This document shows, one piece after another, positions 20,711 to 31,036 of a stretch of 35,064 nt of DNA (position 1 is its first letter; each line of letters opens with the position of its first letter). The translations under genes were made by a program, and so were the position numbers. Below the pieces are notes generated by a model. That model worked only from the letters and a program-made list of their open reading frames with translations, made no database searches and was not told where the DNA came from. Source of the stretch: Glomus cerebriforme (taxonomy: Eukaryota; Glomeromycota; Glomeromycetes; Glomerales; Glomeraceae); the NCBI GenBank assembly GCA_003550305.1, contig QKYT01000054.1, positions 55,477 through 90,540 on the forward strand. Reading direction: 5' to 3'.

Positions 20711-22308
20711 ATGTCTGGAAAAATATCCCCTGTAAAGCCAAAGATAATTTCGCGACCTTCCAGCCTTGATGTTCCAACATTTAATTTTGATTTTAAACTT
20801 ACAGAAAAATCAAAATGGATCATGATCGCTAGTGAAAAATCGATCGGAAAGAAAAAAGTATACATTAATTTTTCTCAAGAAGGGGATGATGATAAAGAGG
20901 ATGATAAAGTTATTTATAGAGACGATGATGTTGAAATGATCAATGTAGGAAATGAAGTGGAATTCGTAGCTCCATTTCATTGCTTTATTCAATTAGAAAA
21001 GAGAAATGATCAAAACTGGGTTACATATATACAACCATTGACTACCGATAAAGAAAAATATCTAATATACGTTAATGATGTTGAGTTAAAAGGTTTAACA
21101 ATATTACATGATACCAATATAATTAAAATTGGAACGAAAGAAAAACTTTTATAATTCAAATATATTTATGAAACAGAAAATTTGGCAGAACGACTGTAGA
21201 TAATTTCGCAATTAAATCAATTAAATAACGATAATTATAAAATTTGTAAATGGTTAATGATTGGTAGTGATAAAACGTGTGGACATGGACGTATTAATGA
21301 TGATGCGGTCGCACCAATTCATTGTGTTATCAAACTAAAAAATATTAATAAGTTGGATACTTATATCAAATGTAACATATGTTAATGATTATGAAATAGA
21401 AGTTTTAACACGATTATATGATGGTGATAAAGTTAAAATTGGAAATGGAAGGGGCACATTATGTTTTGAAATTATTGACAAATCTGAGAGAGAATTAATA
21501 GAGTGTCAGAAATTTTAAGCACAAAATTTAATAATGAATATAAAATAATTGGTTGTGAATCAATTGCAACTGTTTATTAAGCACAAGAACTAAGAACACC
21601 TGGAAATCCCAAATATCAAAAATAGACGATAAATATAGTAAATATTTCAAAGAATCTACATTACTTAAAAGTTTAGATCACAACAATATAGTAAAAGTTC
21701 TTGAAGATCATATAAATATTAATCTGGACCGAATTTTTATTTGGCAAGAGATGTTGTATAAAGATTTAGGAGAATATTTAAATGTAGTAAGAAGGGTTGT
21801 CCAAAGAGAATGGTTTAACATATCATGTCAAGTAATAGAAGCGTTAAAGTATATACATAAAAAAGATAGATTTTGGAGAGGCAATAAATTATAAGCTTGA
21901 AACATCTAATTCTATTTATGGGACGCTCCTTTATTTGCCACCAGAAATTCATAAAGCATCATATTTTAATAGAAATAATCTTTATAAGCCATCAGTTGAT
22001 ATATGGGCTTTTGGAATTATATCATACAAAATGTTAACTGGCAAACACCCTTATTTTACAGATTACGCGGGTGAAATTGATGATTACAGCAGAATTGCCG
22101 ACTACATTGAAAAAACTTTAGGAATGAATAAAGTTATTCCAAAAGAGTCACTAAGAAATCTTGACGTAGATGAATGCATGAACCTACAGTTGAGTTGATC
22201 ACTGAACATTTATTAAATCATAGAGGATGAAGTATTTCATGACAAATTTGATGACTTTTTAGAGGATATATTAGATGAAGCTTATGAAATGGAAAAAATG
22301 GAAGATTA
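20711..22308 (+). pseudogene. Decayed FHA-FHA-protein kinase (CHK2/Rad53-like layout)
   Basis: Segment 1 (20711-21154, 147 codons) starts MSGKISPVKPKIISRP and has an FHA-like core: FHCFIQLEK, YVNDVELKGL and HDTNIIKIGT. Segment 2 (about 21230-21480) repeats the pattern in broken frames: MIGSDKTCGHGRI, APIHCVIKLK, VNDYEIEVL and YDGDKVKIG. Segment 3 is a kinase domain: Gly-loop remnant GCESIATVY, helix C KESTLLKSLDHNNIVKVLED, ALKYIHKKD, then in another frame DFGEAINYKL (Asp at 21869), GTLLYLPPEI, KPSVDIWAFGIISY, and a shifted PTVELITEHLL near 22181. The HRD catalytic loop between YIHKKD and DFG is deleted, along with a frame change. Stops at 21580, 21893 and elsewhere confirm decay. FHA plus kinase is the layout of DNA-damage kinases; the order is visible, the original role is inferred. 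Confidence 0.7.
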
Positions 22309-24203
22309 GGTAATTTAAATTCGTTAATGGTCTTTTAATTTAAATACTTTAATTTTTTTATTAATTGGCTTTAAATCAATTTTTTTTAGAATCTCGTGGC
22401 AAAGTACTGGCAAAGTCATATTTTTTTTTATTTATTTTATATATATATATATATTTTTTGTTAAATTTTTTTTTCATATACAATAAATAAAAACAATTTA
22501 TTAACTATTATCCTAACGCATCATTTCTAATATTAAATATTTGCTTTTGGTTTTTTGGCAAAATGACTAAACTGTTTCTCCAATAAGTTCTTTAATCTAT
22601 TTGGAGGATGTCTACGTTTTTTTCAAAACTATTGGATTTGGAATAAACAACATCTAAGGATAATCAATATTAAATAATTCAAAATTCATAATCATAAAAT
22701 CCATAAAATCCAAGTATCGAATTTTTGTTTAATGATCACGTGATTTGCATCAGAAAATTCATTTTATATCTTACGAGTACCTATAATTCGTGCCGAATGA
22801 GTGATTTATCCGATATCACGTGATTTTCGCGTAATAAACTTTTTACTTTCATAGTTAAAGCCTTTTACATTTCTTTTCTATAAACTTTTTTTTTTAAAAA
22901 AATAAACCAAATTTATTTCTTTCAATGGAGAATACAAATTTATTAAGTAATAACTAATAAATTCTTTAGTCTTTTAAACCAATGGCTATTTCAGGTCACA
23001 ATTCATCAGCTGGAGTGCGAAATTATCTAAAATAACAAAGGAGAAAAAAAGAAATATCCTTAATTTAGTTATGCAAAAACTACTACTAATAAAAATATAT
23101 TGGAAAATAAAGAGGTATTTACATTTTTTATTATTTAAAATTTTACATATTAACGCGTTCAATTTAAATTACAGTCATCCAATGATTGTTTTAGCAAGGC
23201 TTCACAATTATTAAGCAAAAATAAAAGGCCATTACTAAAATATGAATTCACAAAGAAGCATTGATTATATAACAATTTATTACTGTATCAGTATTGTTTA
23301 AAGGTTTATATATTTGTTACATTAAAAATGATTTGTTTTATATCTAAACTAGTTAACACTCATAAAATTGTAATAAAACACTTATTTATAAAATTTTAAA
23401 TTTTAAATAAATTATAACAAATAAAATCAAAAGAAAAGAATAAGAATAACTAACTGTGATAACGTGTATTAGGAAAATAAAAAGGGTGCAAATTTTATAA
23501 TTTCGTATAATTAATAAATAGCATTTGTTACATTTTATTAATTTTATATAAAATAGAATAAATTTATTATTATGTAAATAAATGATACTGTATATTTTAT
23601 TATAAAAAATCAAATTACTGGAAAATTAACTATTGGCTTAACATATGAACATCGCAGACTCGTTCACAAAAGCAATAATTTCTTCTTCGTCATAGACCTA
23701 TAATTAATTAAAATGTGACAAAAATACAAAAAACTTTTCTTTGAAATTTTTGAATCAAATCCATGACCGATAGTCGATAGATACCAATCTACAGAAGTAA
23801 CTAAAGTGACTATACGAAGCCATTCGAAAGATAACAAATTTTAAAAACTTTAATTGTTTACAAATAAATCATAATCAACTAATATGATTAAAAGTTCCTT
23901 ATAAAAGTTTTTTTTCTCCCTAAATTTGGTTAATTTTGTGATTTTTATATCAAATTACCTATATCGAAAAAATTTTTAAGTCCCCCCCCCCCAGAAGTGG
24001 GATGTGACAAATTACGTTGCCTGGTGATTTGATATTTTGATTACCGAAAAATTTGCTTAATTATTTCTAATGATTAAAAGTATATCAAATTCTCAATGTA
24101 ATAAATAAATAAATAAAATAAATCCATTTAAAACAATACATATGCTGAACAGTACAATTTATATGGAATAATAAAACTTTTGTCTTTATCATTTTCGCAT
24201 TGA
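22309..24203. other. Gene-poor AT-rich stretch
   Basis: Contains a (TA)n run near 22439-22454, TCACGTGA at 22736-22743 and 22816-22823, a C9 run near 23983, and one possible recombinase relic (listed separately). No intact gene is visible on either strand; the minus-strand open frame at 23386-23613 is hydrophobic AT-rich noise. Confidence 0.4.
22982..23060 (+). pseudogene. Possible tyrosine-recombinase C-terminal relic
   Basis: Reads MAISGHNSSAGVRNYLK then a TAA at 23033 and a basic continuation (QRRKKEI). GH-x3-x-GVR-x-Y recalls the C-terminal HxLR..GH(x)S...Y region of Crypton-type tyrosine recombinases, whose relatives contain SGHKS..GVR.Y. The match is very short and the upstream catalytic residues are missing, so this is a weak call. 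Confidence 0.25.
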
Positions 24204-24362
24204 ATGCCAAAGGAAATCAATTATGAAGATTTTTTTGATGATGAAACTGAAAATTTGTAGACTAATGCTCTACTGCTTACTAGTACTATTCGATATACAC
24301 AATTTCTACCAGATGAAATCAAGAAACTAATAATTCAAATATGGTTAATTTATTTAATATAA
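24204..24362 (+). pseudogene. Short broken ORF, unknown
   Basis: Reads MPKEINYEDFFDDETENL, a TAG at 24258-24260, then TNALLLTSTIRYTQFLPDEI and KKLIIQIW before a stop. The texture is protein-like but no family is recognised. It ends about 255 bp before the MCUR1-like gene and does not connect to it by splice signals that I can see. Confidence 0.25.
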
Positions 24363-24616
24363 GCTAAAGCACCAATAATAGATGTAGGGTAATTATTATT
24401 AGGTTTAATTTTGTTTTTATTTCCATTTTAAAAATATATATATATGTGAAATTGAAAAGTTAATTCATTATAAATAATAAGAAATTTACATAGGTGTAAC
24501 TGACGCCAGCAAATATTTTTCTATGTTCACGTGACGCTGGAAAATCTAAATAATCAGCCATCTCCTCTGATGATAAAAAATACTTTTTTCGATTTTTAAA
24601 TTGAATATATATATAA

Positions 24617-25771
24617 ATGTCATATAATATCATAAAACATTTAATAATTCCTGTAACTGGTAGGTAACAATTATCTATCCAATTTTTTAATATCATTTCA
24701 ATGTTTTATTAATCTTTCATATTAGGTTCTTTACCAGTATTTCGACTCAATATTCGAGAACAAAGAATAATACACATTCACAGATTTTTTTCTTCAACTA
24801 TACAAGATCAATTACTTCCTTCTTTTCCTCCTTCCTCATCTTCCCCAGATAAATCAAAAATAATTGAAATTCCAACAATACAACCGATAGAAAAAGCACA
24901 ATATTATTTTAATACATATAATTTTAATACATATAAAGTGGTTAAAGATTTAGAAAGACAAGGATTTACCAGGGGTCAAGCTGAATCCATTATGAGAGGA
25001 ATGGAAGCTTTGTTAATTGATGGGTATTAATTCTTTAAATTTAGTTTAATTTATTAATTTATTGAGTATTTTTAAAAAAATTCATCTTTTGGTTTTTAAA
25101 ATTTAGATTTAAAATACGTTCAAAATTATTATCTAAAGCGGATTTGGAAAATGTACTAAATTTTTTTTAACTTTTACGTACAAAATGAATTCGCATAAGT
25201 TTTATACTTTTCTAATTTTATTCCTCCCCCCCCCCTTTTTTTGTCATATAAAGGAAACGTATTTATTTCAAGCATCATTATCTGACCTTCGTACAGAAAT
25301 GCAAATAATACGTAAAAATAGTTTAGTAGATTTAAGTTCGGAAAATTCTTTAATACAAAGAGAAGTTTCATCACTTCATCAAAAATTACAAGATGATATT
25401 GGTAAAATGAGACATTTTATACAATTGGATCTAAACAACTATAAAGCTGATATAAGAGAGGAACAAAAAAAAAAGGAAATTATTATACAAGGAATTGATA
25501 ACAAATTTACTATTACTTCTGGTGATATTCGTACTGATATTGAAGCATTAAAATGGGAGACTACTAGGATGGCATTATGTAAATAATTTAATTTTATATT
25601 TTATATCTTCGAATGTTTTTTTTTTTACTGAATTTTTTCTTCTTCTTGGTAGTGGGTATATTTGGATTAGCGGTTTGTGCACTTGGTATAATGTTTTTCA
25701 CTACTAATAAAAAATCCAAAGAAATTTCAAGCGAGATTTCTGCATCAAAAAACGGGGAACCTAATTCTTAA
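24617..25771 (+). CDS. MCUR1/CCDC90/Fmp32-family mitochondrial protein
   Basis: Exons 24617-24659, 24726-25023, 25107-25152, 25254-25578, 25653-25771; 831 nt, 276 aa. The N-terminus is basic (RLNIREQRIIHIHRFFSS, residues 21-38), fitting a mitochondrial presequence. The family signature is clear: FNTYKVVKDLERQGFTRGQA then ESIMRGMEALL, followed by SKADLENETYLFQASLSDLR. A long coiled coil follows (residues about 125-230), and then one membrane segment (GIFGLAVCALGIMFF, about 239-253) and a short polar tail. Relatives include human MCUR1/CCDC90B and yeast Fmp32, inner-membrane proteins linked to calcium uniporter or cytochrome oxidase/proline metabolism. The first exon (43 nt) is supported by splice signals and frame only. 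A TCACGTGA octamer lies 83 bp before the ATG. Exon 4 follows a C10 tract that could vary in length. Confidence 0.87.
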
Positions 25772-25983
25772 TTTAATGTTAAAGAAATCTTTTTACTAAT
25801 ATTATAAGAATATTTAGGCTGAATTAATAAATATATTTAACATATAATGGTGTAATTTATACGAATGAATTATTTATTCACAAATTATACAATAAATGAG
25901 CTTATCCTATGCTCGAAGAGTAATAAATCTTATAATTATAAATACAGACAATAATAAAATATATATGATTTATAAAATATTTG

Positions 25984-27701
25984 TTATTTTCCGGATTCTT
26001 CAATCACATTGCATGTTGAACTTGATGAAACACTGCCTCTCTTTGGTTTAAGATTTGGATTTGCTCCGGCAGCACGTGCAAATAAACCCAATACATCTGT
26101 CAAACTCACAAGTCCTATGGTTCGCATTCTATCGTCTACAACCCAAATTCGATGCGCTCTAGTGGCTACAAGTTTAGCAATTGTGAATCCTAGCGTGGAC
26201 GTTAGACGAACATCAAATACCGGATATTTGTCTTGTCCATCTTCTAATCCTTGTCGACTTCTCACATGACTAACAAACTGTTGACATGTTCTCCACAATA
26301 GGGAATGGCTATAACTTCTAAGAATGTACTGTCAAAGATAAATTGTTAATAAATAAAAGAATTCGGTATCAGAATGTAGAGAATGAAAATCTCTGTACAA
26401 ACTTTAACATCCGTCATACTGATATTTCCTAGCAGGACTCCATCATTATCGACAATGGCAATTGAACTTAATGAATTTTTATCTTAAAAATAAAATAATG
26501 ATTAATAAAAGAAAATAGAAAATAAAAGTAAATTATTAAAAAAATTGTAAACTTACTCATCATTGTTAATGCGTCAAGTACAAAAGAGTCAGCTTGAGCA
26601 GATATTACGGTACTTTTTCCAATATCGAGATCATGAAGCTATCATAAACCGTTTTTAAACATGGCAAATTTACAATATTGTCAAACAAAAGAATACAATG
26701 AATAATAGATACCAATTTGGGAAAAAGTTGTTCGATTTGAGGGAATTTTGTCACCTAAAGAAAGATATGATAAGTAAGAGAATAAGAGATCATTTACTCT
26801 AATTATTGTAAATAAGTATATCATCATACATTCTGGTATAGGTAATTGACAACTTTTGATTGAGTTAATATGCCCTTCATATTACCATCCGCATCGAGAA
26901 TAGCAACTAAATATGATTAAAAGTGGTTTGTGTAAAATTGCGCAAATAAAAATATTTACAAAAAACTAGAAAATATAAATACCTCTGTGAGTTCCACTTC
27001 CGAACAATTCGACCACTTGTAACAATGAAGTTTCAGGAAGTACTGAATAAAAAGGATTTCTATTGGATAAATCTTAAAAAAAAATTTTAAAATTTAAAAT
27101 TTATTGATTAATAAACTACATTTTTATCTTTTATTATTTTTATTTAAATTACCTGATGCCAATCTAACAGGAATTGGTTGACATTGTATTGCCAATCTCA
27201 ATAAATCATTGAATTCAGAAGTTAACTCTTCATCAGATTTTCGTTGCTGTTCTAAAATATCCTTCTTTTTCAAAACAATTAATAAATAGGTCATGACATC
27301 TGCCCAATCAAACATTCCAACATAAGATTTGGTTTTATTATCATAAACTGGAGCAGAGGAAACATTGTTTTTTATGAGAGTCTTTAAAATAAAAATATAA
27401 TTGAAAAATTAACATAAAATTCGGTTAATTGGATAAAAATTGGTTAATAATAATGATTCTTACATCACAAGCTGCTTCTATTGCGGTATTACCATCACTT
27501 GAAAAGAAAAGAAATTAATTTCAATTATAACTGATGAATAAATATTCAATTTAATGATACGTACATGATAACAACTTTTTGATCGACTACAAGGTCAAGG
27601 GCTTTCACTAGAGTCCAATCGTGAGTCTCAGTAGTAAGGCCTTCCCGATGCACATCTTCGGTTGAGCGACGCGATCTTGGTAAACCAGTTATTGGATCCA
27701 T
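25984..27701 (-). CDS. Four-CBS-domain protein, Sds23-like
   Basis: Nine exons on the minus strand: 27701-27565, 27497-27464, 27381-27153, 27072-26983, 26906-26830, 26754-26713, 26638-26557, 26482-26403, 26328-25984; 1,116 nt, 371 aa. Four CBS units can be traced: KALDLVVDQKVVIIDGNTAI (about 28-105), FYSVLPETSLLQVVELFGSG (about 140-188), DIGKSTVISAQADSFVLDAL with GNISMTDVK (about 203-257), and YPVFDVRLTSTLGFTIAKLV with GLVSLTDVLGLF (about 290-345). CBS tandems bind adenine nucleotides. This layout, ending in LFARAAGANP and a Ser-rich basic tail, resembles fungal Sds23/Moc1 (stress and PP2A-type phosphatase control) more than the AMPK gamma subunit Snf4, which remains the alternative. Exons of 34 and 42 nt are notably small. 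No key segment looks missing. Confidence 0.85.
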
Positions 27702-28220
27702 TCTTTAATTTTAGTATTCCTTTGAAGTAATGGCGAGAATTTCGGATGAATATATTGATATTCCACAACGTGTTTTATACTAAAATACTGTGTGGTATGA
27801 CCTAAAATCTTTTCATCAGTATTACGATAACGAGTGGTATGACCTCCGTGGCAAATAATTAATAATTCGTGACGTTATTACCGTTTAGGGTTTTTATTCA
27901 CGGGGACGTGGGATACGATTTAGAGATCTAGACTTTTCCTTTTACGGTAGACATATATAAAATCATATGATAAAATAATTACGAATAAAAAATTGTCATG
28001 CCATAAGATCTATCTGCTGGTGTATACTTTTTTAAAATTAGATGTTACAATATGTAAAATGTTTGTTTCTAAGAACTTAAAATAAATTAATAAAAGTTAT
28101 AAAGAGCTTTATACTCAGTTGATTAAACTATTTAATTGAATGGATGCAATTATGATTGGTTTATTCATCACATGGCCGAAATTACGTCATATCACATGAT
28201 TTTATAATAAAATTTGATTA
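27702..28220. other. Promoter side of the CBS gene and AT-rich spacer
   Basis: No gene seen. The first 230 bp are less AT-rich (GACGTTATTACCG, CACGGGGACGTGGGA) and probably carry the CBS gene promoter and 5' UTR. Similar ATATCACATGATTTTA and CATCACATGG words appear near 28166 and 28191. Confidence 0.4.
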
Positions 28221-28502
28221 CAGTCAGACCTCTAATAATCATCTCCTATATAATCACACCTTTTATAAGCATTTATTTTTATTTAACTGACTTAAAGTTA
28301 GTTAAAAAAACCCTTCTTTAATCACATACATATTATAATCACTATCACCAAAATAATTGTAATATACATATTAATTTTAATTTCGTATAGTATAAAAATT
28401 TTTACAAATTATTTTACAATAAAATTTTATAATTTATGTATCTTTCTTTATAAAATTATCTTATTTTATTTTTAATATAATAGTAAATATAGAGGGACTC
28501 TT
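28221..28502. mobile_element. Possible Tc1/mariner (pogo-like) MITE
   Basis: After a TA at 28219-28220 the sequence CAGTCAGACCTCTAATAATC is typical of pogo/Tigger termini (CAGTC.ACCTCT). Inside are repeated ATAATCAC words. The only candidate right end is TATAGAGGGACT near 28489-28500, a poor match to the complementary AGAGGTCTGACTG. The left end is suggestive; the right end is doubtful. Confidence 0.3.
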
Positions 28503-29279
28503 TTCGCTAATTTTCTGGATAAAATTTTAGTAACAACAAAACATCACTTTTACTAACTATTTTAATTATTTTATTAAACTTTTCTTTTGTAAACTCCTTT
28601 GCTCTTCCTTTTAGTATTCTTTAACTAATACACTTTTAAATAATTATGGAGAAACAATTTTTTTTATTTAAAAACTTCTTATTTTTTAGTGACCAAGAAA
28701 AACTAACATTAGCTAAATATACTTTTATACTTCCTTGTAAAATAGATTTATTTGAATTATGACTGACATAATACAAAGACGTAATTTGATGTAATTCATA
28801 TGTTTTATTAGTAATAACCATCATAATTGATTTTGTTCATAATGAAATATTTTGATAATAGTTTTTTAATTTTACTGGAAAGTATACATACTTTACTTTT
28901 AGTTTCTAATCTAGACTTATCTATAACAAGATTTATAGGCTTCTTAAAACATTTTATCATACTTCAAATATGGCTTATTAGAAATCTTTTAAAAGTTCAA
29001 GACAAAGAAATATGAAATATTAAGTTTTCCTTTTCTTTCCCTAAACTTTGATCTTTTAATAATTCCTAAAATAGTAATATTTATATTGTAAACAACATGT
29101 CAAATTCTTCTAATCATATATTTTCTAAAACAGGAGATGTCTAAAGTCATATTCAATCATATAACTTTTTTAAATTTGTCATTCTCTATGTTACACCTCT
29201 TTTTTTTATTTTTATTATGTATTTCAGAAACTTAGAATTTTTTTGATCTGTGAAATTTTATTTGACACACATTTATATA
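28503..29279. other. AT-rich stretch, no supported gene
   Basis: Short open frames on both strands (28636-28824 minus, 28827-29015 plus) have no recognisable domain. The minus-strand one (ELHQITSLYYVSHNSNKSI) has some protein-like texture and may be a mobile-element relic. Confidence 0.35.
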
Positions 29280-30358
29280 TAGTATTTAAAAAAAAATCTG
29301 ATCTGATCTGAATTCACAAATTTGATCTGAAACAGATTCAGATTAGTTTGCAAATTTAAGATCTGTAGATCTGATCTTAAGCAAATAAATCTGATCTGAA
29401 TCTGATTTGATCAGATCAAATCATGGTACAAAAAAATTTGAATCTGATCTGATCAGATTCAAATCTTTATATATTAAATATGATAAATAAAAAAAAAGTT
29501 TTTTTTTTATTTTTTATCTTTTTTTTTAGAGACTTTAGAGATATAATCTGGATGACTGAATGAACAGTTTCTGAATGAACTAAAGATAAGTTCATTCTTT
29601 TTTACTTTATTTTTTTTTAAGAAAAGTAATTAATGTTTCCTTTTCTTTTTTTTTTTAGAAAATTGGACAAACGAACAAAGCTAAATGAATGGAACTTGAA
29701 CAAACTAACTAAGAGATTAGTTTATTCATTTTTTTCATTTTTTTACTTTTAGGGAATATAATTAATGTTTCCCTTTTCTTTTTTTAGAAAACTGGATGAA
29801 TGGATAAAACTGAATGAATAAAACTTGAACAAATAAACTAAGAGGTTAGTTTATTCATTTCTTTTATTTTTTTACTTTCAGAAAATGTAATTAACATTTC
29901 CCTTTTCTTATTTTTAGAAAATTGAATGAACAGACGAAGCTGAATGAATGGAACTTGAATGAACGAACTAAAAGATTAGTTCGTTTATTTTTTTTCATTT
30001 TTTTACTTTTAAAAAATGTAATTAATGTCTCCCTTTTCTTATTTTTAGGAAATCAGATGAATGGATAAAACTGAATGAATAGAACTTAAATAAACAAATT
30101 AAGATATTAGTTTATTTATTTTTTTCATTTTTTTTACTTTCAGATAATGTAATTAATGTCTTTCTTCTCTTCTTTTTAGGAACTGAATAAACAATTAGAT
30201 TTAGATCAGTTCAATTTCAGATCTGAATCAGTTTTAGTTCAGTTCAGTTTCAGATTAATTAGATCCAGATCAGTTCAATTTAAATCTGGATTAGTTTCAG
30301 ATCAGTTCAGATCAGATCTAATCAGATTCAGATCAAATCTGATCTGTTTAGAATACTA
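29280..30358. mobile_element. Foldback-like DNA transposon with GATCTGA-rich arms (hAT-like)
   Basis: The ends are TAGTATTTAAA (from 29280) and TTTAGAATACTA (to 30358), whose complement is TAGTATTCTAAA. TTTATATA at 29272-29279 and TTTATATG at 30359-30366 flank them as a 7-of-8-bp target-site duplication, the size made by hAT transposases. Each arm of roughly 170-190 bp is packed with GATCTGA/TCAGATC and CAGATT words in opposite orientation, so the arms can pair. The centre (29523-30185) is a tandem array. No transposase is encoded, so it is non-autonomous. The superfamily call rests only on TSD length and subterminal repeats. Confidence 0.7.
29523..30185. repeat. 130-bp minisatellite, five units, inside the foldback element
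   Basis: The marker TAATGTTTCC (or TAACATTTCC, TAATGTCTCC, TAATGTCTTT) recurs at 29631, 29763, 29892, 30023 and 30154, giving spacings of 132, 129, 131 and 131 bp. Each unit has a GAATGAA-rich block, a short hairpin, a T-rich tract, the marker, and a TTTTTAGAAA-type end. Units differ by many substitutions, so the array is old. Confidence 0.8.
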
Positions 30359-30648
30359 TTTATATGTCACATGGTAAATTGGTAATATAAAAATTCATGT
30401 GATCAAACACAGCTTTAGACTATCCTCTAAAACAGAAAAACAGATTATACCTCAAACAATTACGTTACTGAAGATAGTTTGAACAAATAACCCATATAGG
30501 TGACTCATCAGATTGTATATCTACAGAATCTTAAACAACAAATAAGATGATCATAACAAAGAGGACGTGCCATGTGACTTCAGTTCTACTACAGATAATA
30601 GCATCATGAAATCTGAACACAAGTCTTACTTTAACTATTATACAACTA

Positions 30649-30911
30649 GTTGTACCTAAGGTTGCTTGCAGAAACCTAGGGATTTAGACAAGATGACATT
30701 TTCCAAAAAGTGAAATTCTGCCAAAACTACTGTATATTAAAGTTATATTAAAAAACTGGCGAAACTCTGGAGAAAAGCGAAACTGCCAAAACCTATTATA
30801 ATTGCCAAAACTGCCAAAACTCTGCCAAAACTATAATAAATCTATAGTAAAATTTGACAAAACTAATCGTAGAATTTTGAAAAGGTTTAGGCAGGCAACC
30901 TTAGTTGTACC
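30649..30911. mobile_element. 247-bp MITE with TIR and 8-bp TSD, copy 1
   Basis: GTTGTACC at 30649-30656 and at 30904-30911 are identical 8-bp target-site duplications. Between them, the element 30657-30903 has TIRs TAAGGTTGCTTGC and GCAGGCAACCTTA (12 of 13 pairs). The interior carries repeated TGCCAAAAC and GCGAAACT words and no ORF. The TSD length suggests mobilisation by a hAT-type transposase. Confidence 0.85.
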
Positions 30912-31036
30912 AGATCTGATCCCATGTAAGATATTTTATTTTTAGACCTTATTAATGTTTTCTTTTCAGTACTGACCAACTGATTTCATAAAAAAAAGAA
31001 GATTTTATACATATTACAGTCTCAAAGGTTATTTTC

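Noticed and set aside
23386..23613. Minus-strand 75-codon hydrophobic frame
   Set aside because: It consists almost only of Ile/Tyr/Lys/Phe codons expected from very AT-rich DNA, with no motif.
24460..24696. Minus-strand 78-codon frame before the MCUR1-like gene
   Set aside because: It overlaps the predicted first exon and intron of the plus-strand gene, includes AT-repeat-derived residues and has no family signal.
25184..25253. Upstream start of the coiled-coil exon at about 25185
   Set aside because: This stretch, including the C10 run, is intron: the family-conserved ENETYLFQA join requires splicing from 25152 to 25254.
26009..26269. Plus-strand 86-codon frame inside the CBS gene
   Set aside because: It is antisense to the last CBS exon, which has a clear conserved protein.
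29280..30358. Foldback element and its repeats as a CRISPR array
   Set aside because: The units are 130 bp, diverged, without uniform short repeats and unique spacers, and the genome is clearly eukaryotic.
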